Made by a program: the position numbers and the translations under genes. A DNA stretch of 64,000 nucleotides. Source: Cryptomeria japonica. Lineage: Eukaryota; Streptophyta; Pinopsida; Cupressales; Cupressaceae. Each line of letters starts with the position of its first letter. Positions within the stretch are counted from its first letter, which is position 1. Location: the NCBI RefSeq assembly GCF_030272615.1, contig NC_081410.1, positions 287,493,957-287,557,956 on the forward strand. Reading direction: 5' to 3'. Below, one piece after another: positions 22,364-33,691 of this stretch. Under the pieces are notes generated by a model, which did no database searches, was not told where the DNA came from, and was given only the letters and a program-made list of their open reading frames with translations.

Positions 22364-23979
22364 TGTTAATCCTATAAGGATCCAGTTAATACTGAGAGGG
22401 GGGGTGAATCAATATTAAGACAATTTATAACTTCAAATCAAAATACCATTTACAACAAATCTGAAATCAATGAATCTATCCCTTTAGCAGATCTCATACA
22501 CTTATTACCCACATATGCAATCTTTTAATCAAAATATTCACCAACTATATTTCCAATCAACACATACTCATATTGACTTATTATCAGATCATAATACTTC
22601 ATCTATCAATTCATTAACATTACTACTAACCACTTGCAGATCTCTGATAAACAACAGTAAACTTATCATAACTGGTAATTGGAAATAATTCATAGAAACA
22701 TAAACACTGTGAAAAGACATTCCACACATGAACACAAAGGATTTTGATGTGGAAACCCAAATGGGAAAAACCACTGTGGGGATTGGAACCCACAATAATT
22801 TGTACTCTTTCGAAGTACGCCATGTTAGGAGCTTAGCTGAGTTAGGAGCTTACAATATGCCCAGGTAGGAGTCACCTGGTTAAGGGATTTGCCTATCACT
22901 CCAGCTAGGAGCTTAATGATCTATTAGGATCAACCTGGTTAGAGGATTTGAACACTCTTTTGTGAGCTGCCTTGTTAGGGGACTTATATGGAAAAGGCCT
23001 ATTAGGACCTACCCGATTAAGGGATTTATGGTGTTGTAATTGTTAGAGAACAACAATGAAAAATGATATGTTACTTTGCACTTCCATCTTACTAAATCAG
23101 ATCCAATTATGCTTCATAGTCTGCAACACTCAGACAGATCTCTATCTTCTTTGGGATGGCTTAACTCATTCTCCTAATGCCACCGACACATGAAACATTA
23201 GTTGTGTCTCCCTAAATAGCCATCTCAACTAGGTCGGCCATAAAACCCTAATTACATCTTGAATTTATAATACAGATCATAAGAGACCATCATAGATCAT
23301 TATATAGATCATTACAACAAATTACAATGCAATATCAACTGTTGATTGATCGTAACCCATAAAAAAAATCCGATATGTATCCTCGAAACATTCTACTAAG
23401 CATTTCGTTGATTCCCAAGAAATTCTTCCTTGAATCATGCCAAAACAACAATTAAATCTTTCACGCAAGTTATGCCATGTTACCAACTTCATGTAGCCTC
23501 ATCGTCGATCACCGTCATAACAGAAATCATTATTGGTTGAGTGAATTGATCACTGGTCCTAAAACCCTACTAAAACCCTAACACAACTCCATCAAAAATT
23601 CAAAACATGGCTTCCGGTAATCAAAATAGGATGTGGTTTTGGTCACATACAAAAATCCATCATAAAAGCTTATGTCTCAAACCACAAGTCTCCAACCATC
23701 ACCAATTTACCGATTCCATCAAAATCTTTTCTTTTACTGGTTGAAGTCCTAATTCTCAGTCCTGCCAGTAAACCCTGTCATACTTACAAATTCTAAATCC
23801 GGTAGACCAAATTACTTATCCAATAAGTCAGACATCAAATTTCATCTGTAACCATCATCAAACATTAATTGACATAGGTTTCTATCAATGACAACACAAA
23901 TAACTGATCATGTCATCATCATCCTCCTACCGATACAGTCATCAACTCATCTACATCAGTTATGCCAATCATGCTAACA
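22364..23979 (-). repeat. Copia-2 right LTR (5' LTR)
   Basis: It begins TGTTAATCCTATAAGG and ends CATGCTAACA, matching the left LTR throughout with scattered substitutions and small indels. The GTTAGGAGC array is at about 22815-23030. Promoter elements could not be pinned down by eye. Confidence 0.94.
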
Positions 23980-23984
23980 CGCAT
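23980..23984. repeat. Target-site duplication of copia-2 (right)
   Basis: CGCAT is the exact copy of 16170-16174. The CACTA reading frame resumes through it. Confidence 0.93.
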
Positions 23985-24190
23985 TTGGGATCCCAAATAG
24001 ATTAACAAATTTGAAGGGGGGTACCTGATGGGGAAAGGTAGATTGAGGAAAGTGAGAGGTAATTATAAGATGGTCATGAAGTTTAATTATAATGCATTTT
24101 ACATTGCCTTCAATTTCTTGAAAAGATACAACAGAGAACTAGGCCAAATGAAAGAATCTTCCACACACAAGTTAAAAAGTACTGGTATTA
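23985..24190 (+). pseudogene. CACTA transposase, DUF4218-like exon (right half)
   Basis: Joining across the insertion, the frame gives HVDRI then WDPK, a stop, INKFEG, then GKGRLRKVRGNYKMVMKF and FLKRYNRELGQ. This continues the DUF4218-like region after the ERxLK core. The last readable residues are near 24170-24190. The end of the exon is uncertain because no clear donor is visible. Confidence 0.6.
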
Positions 24191-25436
24191 TGTTACTCTA
24201 GAAAATAAATCTTTCACTGCTAAAAAGTATTAAAATCTTAAAAAAGTGATGATGAAGTATTAAAATAAGAGTTTGTTGCTTGAAACATAATATAAGAGTC
24301 TGGTAAAGTATTAAAATAAGAGTCCGTTGCTTGAAACATAAAACTACTGATAATATCTAACTTATAACTCATCTATTGTAAATGATTACATCAAATATTA
24401 ATAAAATCTTTCATTGCATCTTTGAACACTGATTGGAACTCTTGAATCCAATCCATTTTATCCTTCAAGTCTCCATCTTACTTCTAACTTCTACTTACTG
24501 AAACTCAAAATGAAAGAATGTGCTTTTGAACAAGATTATTGTTTATATCAATTTGACCTTATTTCTGATAATATTTTAAAAGACTAATGCCTTACTTCCT
24601 TTGAATAGTAGAGTCATTCACTTGCAAGCCCTACGTATAACTATGAAAGACAATTTTTAAACCCTCCTTTGGATGGATCTGTCAACTACTCAACCCCCAA
24701 TGTCATATAACTGTATGATATTCTTCACATGAGTTAATTTAATAGAATTTAACTTTTCTTTTGAAATACCAATTAAACAAAACACAACAAGCAACACGGT
24801 TCTCAAATGTATCTTGATGATCAAACTATGAAGCAACATACAATTTCTTCACACAAACATTTAGAGCAGCTATCATCAACCATAGACAATAACAACAGAA
24901 AGCTGACCTGAAATGAAAATACCCACAACACAAGTGCATAAGAGAACTGAGTTTTATATATTATCTTGAAAACAAAAGCCTTCTCTTTGAAACATGAAAT
25001 TGCTGATAATGTCCAACTAACTTGTAACTTCTCCCTTTTTTTTGCAAATGCTAACATCAAATATTTATAACATGTCATAGGGTCATGCCCTTTAAAAGAG
25101 TCTCTTGAAAATAAACTAAAAGATTAACTTAAAAGGAGCCTAATGATTATCTAGTTAAGCACAATTTTTCTTTGGTCAAATGGTCCAGATACTCCTTGTT
25201 GTAATGGGTGTCATAGTCATGTATTGTATCTCTTGCTTCAATCTCCATTGTCACCATGTTCTCAATGAAATCCACCACCGTGTCAGTATCTCCATCTTTG
25301 GCAACCTTCATAGCATTTTTGAGTACATGCTGACACTCTCAAATCCAATCCATCTTTTCTTCCTAGTCTCAATCTTCATTGATCAAGGGTGGGTTGCCAT
25401 TTGATCCATCACTTAGAAAATAAACATCTTCTTATC
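24191..25436. repeat. Non-coding, locally duplicated intron-like sequence
   Basis: A unit of about 35 bases (AAGTATTAAAATAAGAGT... GTTGCTTGAAACATA) occurs at 24255-24289 and 24306-24340. A more diverged duplication relates about 24340-24480 to about 24985-25080 and 25325-25380, with shared words such as GAAACAT, GCTGATAAT, ACATCAAATATT and AATCCAATCCAT. No coding frame has recognisable homology. Confidence 0.5.
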
Positions 25437-28150
25437 TTAACCCTTCCATATACTTTCCATGTGCCTTAATGAATCCTTCATAGTCTTTGACAACATCTGA
25501 ATTCTCCTCATCTTTTCCTTGGATCTCTTCAAGCCTATCATGAAGTCTTTTCTCCAACCTTTCATGCTTCTCAATGGACGACTGGTTCTTTGAGTACATT
25601 TACCAATATTTATCCATCCATACCATCTAGTTGGTAAACCTTTTTTGAATAAATGTAGATAGTGTCTCAATCTTGACGCTTTCCAGTTTGGTTTGGAACT
25701 AAAAAATTTCTTCCTTAAGTTTGCTGGCTTTAGTTTGTGGCTTTGAGCTTTCACCTTGTGTTAACAATTTTTGTGGCTCTTTTTTCTTTAGTAATTCCTT
25801 TAAATGATCATTTTTTTTACTCAATCTGATGTTCTCTAGCCTACCAAACTCCTTCTCTTTCAACAACAACTGAATTTGGGCTTTATTGAGCTTGGAAACA
25901 TTAACACCTAGATCAATAGTGACAATTGGATCTGTCTCTCCTACCTTCATTATCATGATGTCATTGTCATGATGTGGCCAAAAGCTTTCTGAATATCAAT
26001 AATCATTGGTCTCTTCTGTGGAGAGTAGAGAGACCAAATTAGCATGGAGTGTTCATCATGATTATACATGGAACCCATATAGACCTAGGTTAGACCTTCT
26101 GGAGACAATTTAAGTTTAGCATCAATATCATGGAGAAAACTATCAAACACCAAAGCTAAATTTAAATCCCATCCGGGAAATATCAAAACACTTGCATCCT
26201 CAAGTATCTTCATCCCTCTTTTAGGGGTCATCTGACTCATTTCTTGCTCAACTTCACCTTTCAAGGTGACCAACAACTGATTTTCATTGGAGGCATTCAC
26301 CTCTCATGCATCTTCCCTAACTGCTTTACCCTTTATCTTATATAAAAAAGCTTTAAATGATGAAGACTTTACAAAATCATCATCTGGCACAAAATCTTTA
26401 TAGGAAAGCTACCTCGGATCCTCCTCAATTGGCACCTCTTCCTCTGGATCCCTAACAAGAGAAACATGTTCTTCAATCATTATTTTAGAGAGCTTCTCAA
26501 AGGAGAGTTCATCATCACTTGATGACGATTCTTCATTGCTTGATGATGACACATTAGTCCTTTGTGTTTCTCTCATCTTCTGCTCCATCTCTTTGTTGTG
26601 ATTTTCAATGGCCATTTCAGCCTCCTTGTCATCCAGGTTCCTACTCAAATCATCCCTCACAAATGGGATATGCTCACACTCACCAAGCTTTTTCTTTCTC
26701 CTTACAATATTAATGTATCCTTCAGGGTCAAACCTTTTTCTTGGTGCATCTAGGTTCATGTTGTAATGTGCTAATTTGCTGAATGTGAGCTCCTATCCTT
26801 CCTTCCTAGTGAAATTAAACTCACCAATGCATATGGTCCCTGACATAAAAGCTTGTTTGTCATGTTTCCTCAAATGTATGTGATTGGAAATTCTCATTTG
26901 TCTAATAATTTCCAAATAAGCTATCCTGTTGGGCACTATCTTAGGTAACAAATGGAGAATCTTCAAAGCCATAAACCCTAATCATCGTCATGTCTAAGAA
27001 ACAATACCAATCACCCCAATTATGTTTGATTGTCTCAGGTCCCCCAAAATCTGCAAGCCTTAGGAACCTTTTGGCCTCATGTGTGAGTGTGGAGATGCAT
27101 GGGTGATCATAGGATTTGTATAAACTTTTGACAAATACTCCTAAAAATAAATATAATTTGATCTGACAAATCTACAATCCCATACTGAAGTCCATAATTG
27201 GACTAGAAAAGGTCAGTTATCATTATCAAGCCTTCTAATCCTCATCTCCTCAGGCCAGATGCCTAGATCTTGGTCATAGAATAATATCATGTGCATCAAT
27301 AAAGAATAATGTGGAATTTTTTTTTAGATGTATCATTCTTCATGGCAAGAAGGCTCAAATCAATCTATCTAGCAATGAATATGGAAAAATAAAAATCTAT
27401 ATCATTAAGGCATTGAATGTCCACTGTAATCACCATGGATTCTATCATCATGAAATTTGGGGTATTAAGACCAAGGACCTGGCCAACTAAATAGTATGTA
27501 TACTTGAGATAGGTTTTAAACAAGTTTATGTGGAATCCAAGTCATTCCTCTACCTCCAGTGGTGCATCAAGATTGGGCATGTGAAGGGGTAGCTTCCACC
27601 CTGTGTAGGTGGTATCTAGTCTACAATATTATTTCACCAAGTCTTCAAGGACAATGGGATAGTCATAGATCCCAGTCAGATTGAACCCCTCAGAGATTGC
27701 TTCTCTTGAAACATAGAAACATTGCTTTCCCTCTATGTTGAAAATTTGCCTCTTCTTGGAGTCATAATGTTGTGCCAATAGTTTCAGTATGTCTACATTT
27801 ACATAAACATTAGGAAAAACAATTTTTCCTAAGTTTAACCTCCATGGGTTGCAGATTGGTTGAGGGTTGTCTCACCTATGGCAATGGAACATGAAGAGTT
27901 CATGACCTCTAATGGTGGTATAGACATCCCCCACAAGGTTATAATTGTCCTCTAGCTTCCATTGTGTGGACTTCTTAGGTTTAGGGGTTGAACCAGGTAA
28001 TTAATCAAGCAAATCTTGATTCAATTTTCTCTCCTCTATTTTAGTTTACTCTACTTCTATACCGCTGTCTTCCATTTTATGTTTCTTACCCTTTGCCTTA
28101 CTGGTTTCCACTTTTTCATATCTTTTCCTAGTAGTGCTAGAGCTTTCCAT
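25437..28150 (-). pseudogene. Decayed unidentified protein, probably repeat-encoded
   Basis: A coding sense can be followed on the minus strand from an ATG at 28150 (MESSSTTRKRYEKVETSKAK) with many stops. Readable blocks are KRQIFNIEGKQCFYVSREAI near 27730, HNWGDWYCFLDMTMIRVYGF near 27000, RIAYLEIIRQMRISNHIHL near 26900, an open segment at 26759-26409 with a Ser/Asp-rich tract, an open segment at 26300-26085 with ILEDASVLIFPGWDLN, and a charged, coiled-coil-like C-terminus (25956-25437). At least two frame changes occur. I do not recognise the family and see no protease, RT or transposase motif. The IRVYGFE-type block and coiled-coil tail recall proteins encoded by dispersed repeats in large plant genomes, but that is an impression only. 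Confidence 0.5.
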
Positions 28151-29292
28151 TGTATAGACAATTCAATCAATTCTTTCAAGGAATCACAAAAGAATTGTCC
28201 CAAAGACTTACTTGTTTTGCAAGCTTGCCTGCTCTTGTTGCTTCTTTCGGCTTACTCTATTTTCACCCTCAATATCTGTCAAACAATGTGTTCTGGTATG
28301 AAATTACTCTGAATATATTTACAGAGAATTTCATTCATGCACAATAAATGTCTCGACTTGGTATTCAATACAACAGTCTTTTCGAATTTTGAATTGTTTT
28401 TTTTGATGTGAGCTATCGACATAACCCACTTTTGTTGATGCCTCCAAATTAGGTGCCATTTTGATAGAGTTATCACTATGGATAAATATGTCTATGTTCC
28501 AATGTATACCATAACTGTCTTCCCTTCTCATGTCACTTCGATGAAAGTTACACCGATGAGCCATTACTCATTTGATTCCCACTTTCGGGTTAACTATGCT
28601 GAAGACCCTTTAGATAATGCCTATCGGTCACTCCCGACTTCTTTGGTTACTCCAATGAATACTTCATCTTTGATTTCACTTATCACCATCAGTTATCCCA
28701 ATGCTAATATTCTACTTAAAAATTAGTGATTGGGATAGCTTTCCTGACTTCATTTTATTCATTTTCTATCAGGATAACTTACATAGTCGAAGCACAAATA
28801 ATTTATTATTCTGATCTCATTAGCTATATTGATAGAGACTTTGCGTTTAGTTGCCTTTTCTCAAGTTTGGCAAAGCTATTCTAATACAATGATATTAGGA
28901 TAGTTTATTCCATCGATATTATGTTGGATTGTTATTCTTCCTTTGTCAGCTATCTTGATAAGTGGCTCTTACTTTATATTTGACATTGTTATTCTGATAT
29001 CAACATACAACTGTGATTTATTAGATCAGGTTAGTTATCTCGATATGTACATGATGTATCATTTATAAATTAGAAATTAAGGTTTACAGGTACATCAATT
29101 ATAAATTAAGGTCATATAAGGTAGTGGGATATTAGGTTTTTAGGTACATCAATTCTAAATTAAGGTCATATACTGAGGTAATTAACTAATTATACGCCAC
29201 CTGTGAATTTCAAATTTTTTTTTTGATATAGTTGGTCAAGAGTGGGATACACTACATTTATGCATCGTAAACAATCTTGATTGGATGATGGT
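28151..29292. repeat. LTR-like non-coding sequence
   Basis: From about 28390 to 29060 the sequence is rich in TATCGGT, ATTCTGAT, CCGAT and GATAACT-like words. The flavour resembles the copia-1 LTR but I cannot align it. It lies directly upstream of the minus-strand coding remnant starting at 28150, so it may be the 5' LTR of the element that encoded it. No second copy or primer site was found. Direct repeats of AAATTAAGGTCATATA-like words occur near 29066-29175. Confidence 0.35.
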
Positions 29293-29437
29293 ATAGATTG
29301 AATGATGTCAACAATCTGGTCACACATTAACATGGGAATGTGTGGCTTCATTGGTTAAAGAAGCTCATCATAATGGAGATTCCAATGTTACACTAAGGGA
29401 AATTGATTTAGCATATGGTTTAAGAGATAAACAGGTA
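29293..29437 (+). pseudogene. CACTA transposase, exon before the DUF4216-like region
   Basis: A frame reads LVKEAHHNGDSNVTLREI then DLAYGLRDKQ, followed by a GTACAT donor-like sequence near 29435. In related genes this segment precedes DUF4216. The match is short, so the assignment leans on its position just before the next exon. Confidence 0.5.
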
Positions 29438-29559
29438 CATATAAATATATATTGATGTATATATCTGTTGAGTTTTTTTTCTTTGCATACACTCGGCCAA
29501 TAATATTTATATGTTTATTAATTGATGATGCAATAATTTTTACATGTTTGACATATTGC

Positions 29560-30288
29560 AGGTGAAACACCACAAGGCTATGTGGCACAATGGTCATAAC
29601 TTTCAAGTCAAAAGTTGGATGACATGAAGAAAACTTGTGATTCTGGGATAACTGTAGTCTTCAGGTGACTAATATTTCATCTAGAAGTGACATACATCTA
29701 GAAGTCTCAGAAAATTGATACTATGGAATTTTGGATGATATACTTGAGTGTGACTTTAAGTCCTTCAAATTAGTTATGTTCGTCATCCAATGGTACAGGC
29801 TACAATTGAATGAAAATGATCCCAAGATAATTGTTATTGAACATGATAATGGATTTATCATGGTTCATACAAGATTGTTCGAGCGAGCTATAAATGAGCC
29901 CTATGTTATTCCTATCCAATGCGAGTAGGTATTTTATTCAAAGGTTCCAGGTAAACTAGGTTGGTCATTTTTTATTAGACATGATCCAAGAGGAAGGTCG
30001 GTAAAGTATAATATGGTGGATGAAGAAGATATCAAATAACTAGAAGATGATGTAGATGATGATCATGATCAATAGCTAGTTGATGATGTGCCTAACGAAG
30101 ATGTTGAGGAAGAGGAACTAGATCATGATGATGTAGGAGTTAATGTTCATGAAGATGATATTTGTGTGGATGATGACATTATCAAAACTAATATCAGTGA
30201 CGATGATGATCATATGACTAATCCTTACAATGTTGAATCCGGATTGGATGATACAGACAAAGAGTTGGATGAAGAAGAAGATCAATGA
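29560..30288 (+). pseudogene. CACTA transposase, DUF4216-like region and acidic C-terminus
   Basis: After an acceptor-like TTGCAG near 29561 the frame reads VKHHKAMWHNGHNFQVKS. A frame change leads to TCDSGITVVF and TNISSRSDIHLEVSEN, then YYGILDDILECDFKSFKLVM, FVIQWYRL and CEQVFYSKVPGKLGWSFFIR. The YYGxxxxIxEx(D)YxxFKxxxFxCxW pattern and the (Q)VFY...WSxxxx ending define the DUF4216 domain of plant CACTA proteins. A strongly Asp/Glu-rich tail runs to TGA at 30286-30288. Two early stops (near 30037 and 30074) interrupt the tail. Confidence 0.75.
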
Positions 30289-32829
30289 CATTGAAATTTA
30301 TGAGTTATGCAATTATATTATCTATTTGATATTGATTTATTGATAGAATTGTATTTGACTTATATGGTTACATAATTGATTCATGATGTTTTTAATTTTT
30401 ATGCCATTACATAACTAATTCATGATGTATATTTTGTTTATGATCGCACCTAATGTTGGAGCTTAAAATCACTGGTTTGATAATAGGAAGCTAAAAAAAT
30501 GAGTATATTTTTTTTATAGAATGTACCTAATGTTAGAGATTAAAATCACTGGTTTTATGAGCCCTAAGGATATGCTACTCCCTATAATCAGGATCAGCAA
30601 TTGATTTTAGCCAACTTGTGGAGTGATCAATTTGATCTATCTTCCCTTCACTTTTGGCTCTACCAAACCAAGGTGGGTGTACCTTATCACCAACTATTTT
30701 ATCTTTTATTAATTAACTTCAACATCAATGATCAAATAAACCATTCTTCTCAATCCAATGTTTGTAGACAACTTAGAAAATACTGAGCAGAGTCTTAGAG
30801 AAGAATTTCTTTTTCTAGTTGAATACAGAAGCTTGGTGATGACAAGACCAAGGGAGTTAACTTATTATTTGAGAAACAATAAACTTTGTCAAAAAAATAG
30901 AGCTCCAAGACCTAAAACACAAGGTTTGTCACTCTTATGCTAAAACTAAGTCAAATTAACCCCTAGCACCTACTGGAAAAGTCAAAACATGTCTTTCTTT
31001 CAAATTCACAAGAATGTATAAACCTTATTGAAACCACACATGCATGTTATGAAAGTGTATGGTAATCCTACTTATAGTGGAAGTTCACATGATAAGCTAA
31101 ACAATGACACTATATTGGAGGATAAACCCACCTATGGAATTAATTTAAGAGGTAAGGGATGCCTCTTAGTGGAATTTTGAGTCTTGGATTAATCCATAGT
31201 GCAAAATTAGTTCTAGTGTTCTTCCCTTGGTGTTATATCTATCTCTATAATTTCCCAAGCTATTTGTATCATAATGTAAAATTGGTCCAATCTCACATTA
31301 GCCCCTTAGGTAATTATCCATTTCCTCCAAGTTGAATGGAACCTTTTGTACCAATGCATCTATGTTTTCCTACCCTCATGGATCAAGACTTGACATCACC
31401 TAAACAATAGTCTTTATGTCATAGCATTTCTCTGAAGTGCCTTTGGTATGCTTTAGATGTATCAATATTAACTATATTGAATATATTTTAAAAGTCTCTT
31501 AACACATTCCATGACAAGGAAATGACTCATTTGGATTAAGGAGTACTTTCCTAAACCATTCCTTCATATTCAACAATCCCTTCTCACACCCACATCATAA
31601 TTAATATTCATGTTAGTTGTAGTAAGTGTTTTAAACCAACACTCAATGAATCAAAGGATAGAATAAAACTAGTTATACATAAGGATAAGAATCAAAGAGA
31701 CTAGAAGAATCGATTCACTAGATATGCTCCCCATTACTGTAATAGACCAATGTAAAAAAACAAGTCATAACAAGAATTGTATTTCAATTTTTTTGTCAAG
31801 TAATAGATATGCTCAAACTTTTGTCAAGTAGTATTTCAATAACCGATTCTTAAACATCCATCATGATTAAACATCACATATCATAAGCCTTTTTAACAAT
31901 CACTAGGACTGTACATAATATTCAATCATATTATAGGAAATAAATCATCAAAAATTATAAAGAAAGAGAAAACCAACTATATAAGCTCAACAAGCCACCA
32001 TAAAAAATTATATTTTATAGAAAATAAAATAAAATATATGTTGACATAGCATATATATTTTGTATATAAACTATATGTTAACATAGCATATATACAAACT
32101 ATATATTTTGAATTTTGGTCATGCATGCATAGGAGCACGACATAACATACTGCACCAAGAATGACTGCATCCAACCCCTGAGTGGAAAGTTATGAGACTT
32201 CACTGGATGAGTGTTGCAAGGTCATTGAGTTGAGGAAGACTAGAAACCATTTGGTAGGAGGTAAGCCAGAGCAAGAGGTGAGGGCACTCCAAAAGGAAAA
32301 ATTGACCGATGGACAATGACAGTAAGTGATTCCCCCCCCCCAAACATTTAGTACTGGTGTCTGGTTAGTTTCAACAACCAAGCTTTGAGATGTTTAATTT
32401 AGTAATAATTTATATTTTATTAATGATATAAAGAGAATTTACATCAAAATGCTATCTGTCTGAAAATCTATCCAAAATCTGTCATTCTTCAAAATTAGCA
32501 TTATATACATTGTATATGGCAAAAAAAGTTGAATGCAACCAGTCACCACTATAATAGACTACCTCCTAATTGGCTTCAGACAAAAACCAGAGATTTTCAT
32601 ATAACATTCTAAAAAGACAAAAAAAAAAATTACTCTGATCATCCTTGAATTCATTACTATAACGGAAAGCAAAACCCTCATCCATGAAAATGCACCATGT
32701 CCACCAAAAATCACTATAAAATTTCAGACACACAAAATAATAGTTCAATGTGCATCTAACATAACCAGAAGTCTAGCAATGAACTTCACCTAAATTCAAA
32801 AAATCCAAAATAGAAATTTTCATTGTAAT
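30289..32829. repeat. Non-coding repeat debris
   Basis: No gene is supported here. A 31-base unit (ACCTAATGTTRGAG...TTAAAATCACTGGTTT) occurs at 30448-30478 and 30525-30555. About 90 bases at 30605-30700 (GCCAACTTGTGGAGTGA..., AAGGTGGGTGTACC) resemble the LTR at 37555-37640 (GCCAACTTATAGAGTGA..., TAGGTGGGTATAC), suggesting an old relative of that LTR. A near-duplicate ATATGTT(G/A)ACATAGCATATATA lies in 32033-32110. A C-run of 11 is at about 32331-32341. Confidence 0.45.
32033..32110. repeat. AT-rich direct repeat
   Basis: Two copies of an approximately 40-base unit contain ATATGTTGACATAGCATATA and ATATGTTAACATAGCATATA. It is low-complexity sequence with no assigned role. Confidence 0.75.
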
Positions 32830-33425
32830 CTATCTCTCATGCGGGTTCACCTTATTGAACCTATCAAGAATTCACCATGCTTTCTCTATATGGGCCCACA
32901 GTCATAGATCCGGTCTCATCTCCACCCTTGCTATCTCGTGTGCCCCTTGTAATGCTTCCTCAACCTGCATCAGCCCCATAAATGTTTTAAAAGATTCCCA
33001 TCCATGCCAAGCAATTGCTCTGCATCTTTCCTTCACCTCATCCTTTGGCTCTCACACAAAGAGAATGGGGTTTCCATTCTCCTCCCCACCTTCAGAAACA
33101 TCAATTCCAACCCCCAGATAACTGATTCAAGAATGGACTCCAGACCCTCCTAATAATCCTTTGTAATGAGCTCTTTTAGGATTTGTCTGACCGTGTCCAA
33201 TGTGTTTTAAAATTCCAACGCCCACACCACAATCAGAGAATAGATATCCATATTAGTTCGATATCTATAGCTAATGTGAACAATGTTCTCACTCAGCATG
33301 AGCTTCACTGCTTCCAACATATGCTCATCTTTGTCGAGGAAAATCCTCTTTAATCATCTGTTGGATGTGTTTCCCACAAAAGGCACAAGCTTCTTTTGTG
33401 TTTTAAAAGTAAAATTTGCCTCCAT
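32830..33425 (-). pseudogene. Unidentified protein of about 200 codons, broken by stops
   Basis: From an ATG at 33425 the minus strand reads MEANFTFKTQKKLVPFVGNT, then DKDEHMLEAVKLMLSENIVH, YRTNMDIYSLIVVWALEF and NTLDTVRQILKELITKDY. One frame change follows near 33120-33130, then VGIDVSEGGEENGNPILFV, KERCRAIAWHGWESFKTF, MGLMQVEEALQGAHEIARVE, LWAHIEKAW and ILDRFNKVNPHER before a TAG at 32830. I see six internal stops (four TGA, one TAA, one TAG), each explicable by one C-to-T change in CGA, CAA or CAG. The composition is that of a soluble, mostly helical protein. I do not recognise the family. Confidence 0.5.
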
Positions 33426-33691
33426 ATTGGCAAGCTACAGTTTCGCCACCCCAACACCTAAGAATATAGTTCTTCTGCAACTAAAAGCAATAGTGCTACT
33501 AGAACAAAATAACATCACCCTCACTTATTCATTAATGTGAAAGGATTATCAATCCTTCCTTCCTGAGAAAGGAAACCTTCACCGCCACCAAAGTTCTTTT
33601 ACATCACTAAAAATTATAAATGTGTTGTCAAATTATACCATAGCAACCTTCCACACAAACTGAGAGTGACTACATTGTATTATCATATTAA
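33426..33691. other. Spacer between two minus-strand remnants
   Basis: It has no supported coding frame of its own. It lies downstream of the RNase H remnant and upstream of the unidentified one. Confidence 0.4.

Larger units (their letters stand above)
16175..23979 (-). mobile_element. Copia-2: full-length Ty1/copia retrotransposon (7805 bp)
   Basis: LTRs of 1621 and 1616 bp (16175-17795, 22364-23979) flank a minus-strand gag-protease-integrase-RT-RNase H region. The target duplication is CGCAT. Several frameshifts and stops break the coding region, unlike copia-1. The protein and LTR sequences resemble copia-3 (57222 onward), so the two belong to one lineage. The insertion splits the CACTA DUF4218 exon. 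Confidence 0.96.
1666..30288 (+). mobile_element. CACTA (TNP2-type) DNA transposon, decayed and interrupted by nested insertions
   Basis: Four sets of coding fragments on the plus strand occur in the order known for plant TNP2-type CACTA transposase genes: transposase-associated domain, TNP2 core, DUF4218-like region and DUF4216-like region. All are degraded by stops and small frame changes. The gaps are intron-like, with GT/AG-type edges at several exon ends (for example GTAAGT after 4470 and TTGTAG before 15831), and they have been enlarged by copia-1, copia-2 and other repeats. The coordinates give only the coding extent; the terminal CACTA repeats were not identified. It is inferred, from collinearity and from the exon being interrupted by copia-2, that all pieces belong to one element. 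Confidence 0.7.

Noticed and set aside
32331-32341. C-run as a polypurine tract
   Set aside because: No LTR edge or TG start follows on the minus strand and no retroelement coding lies in the correct position.
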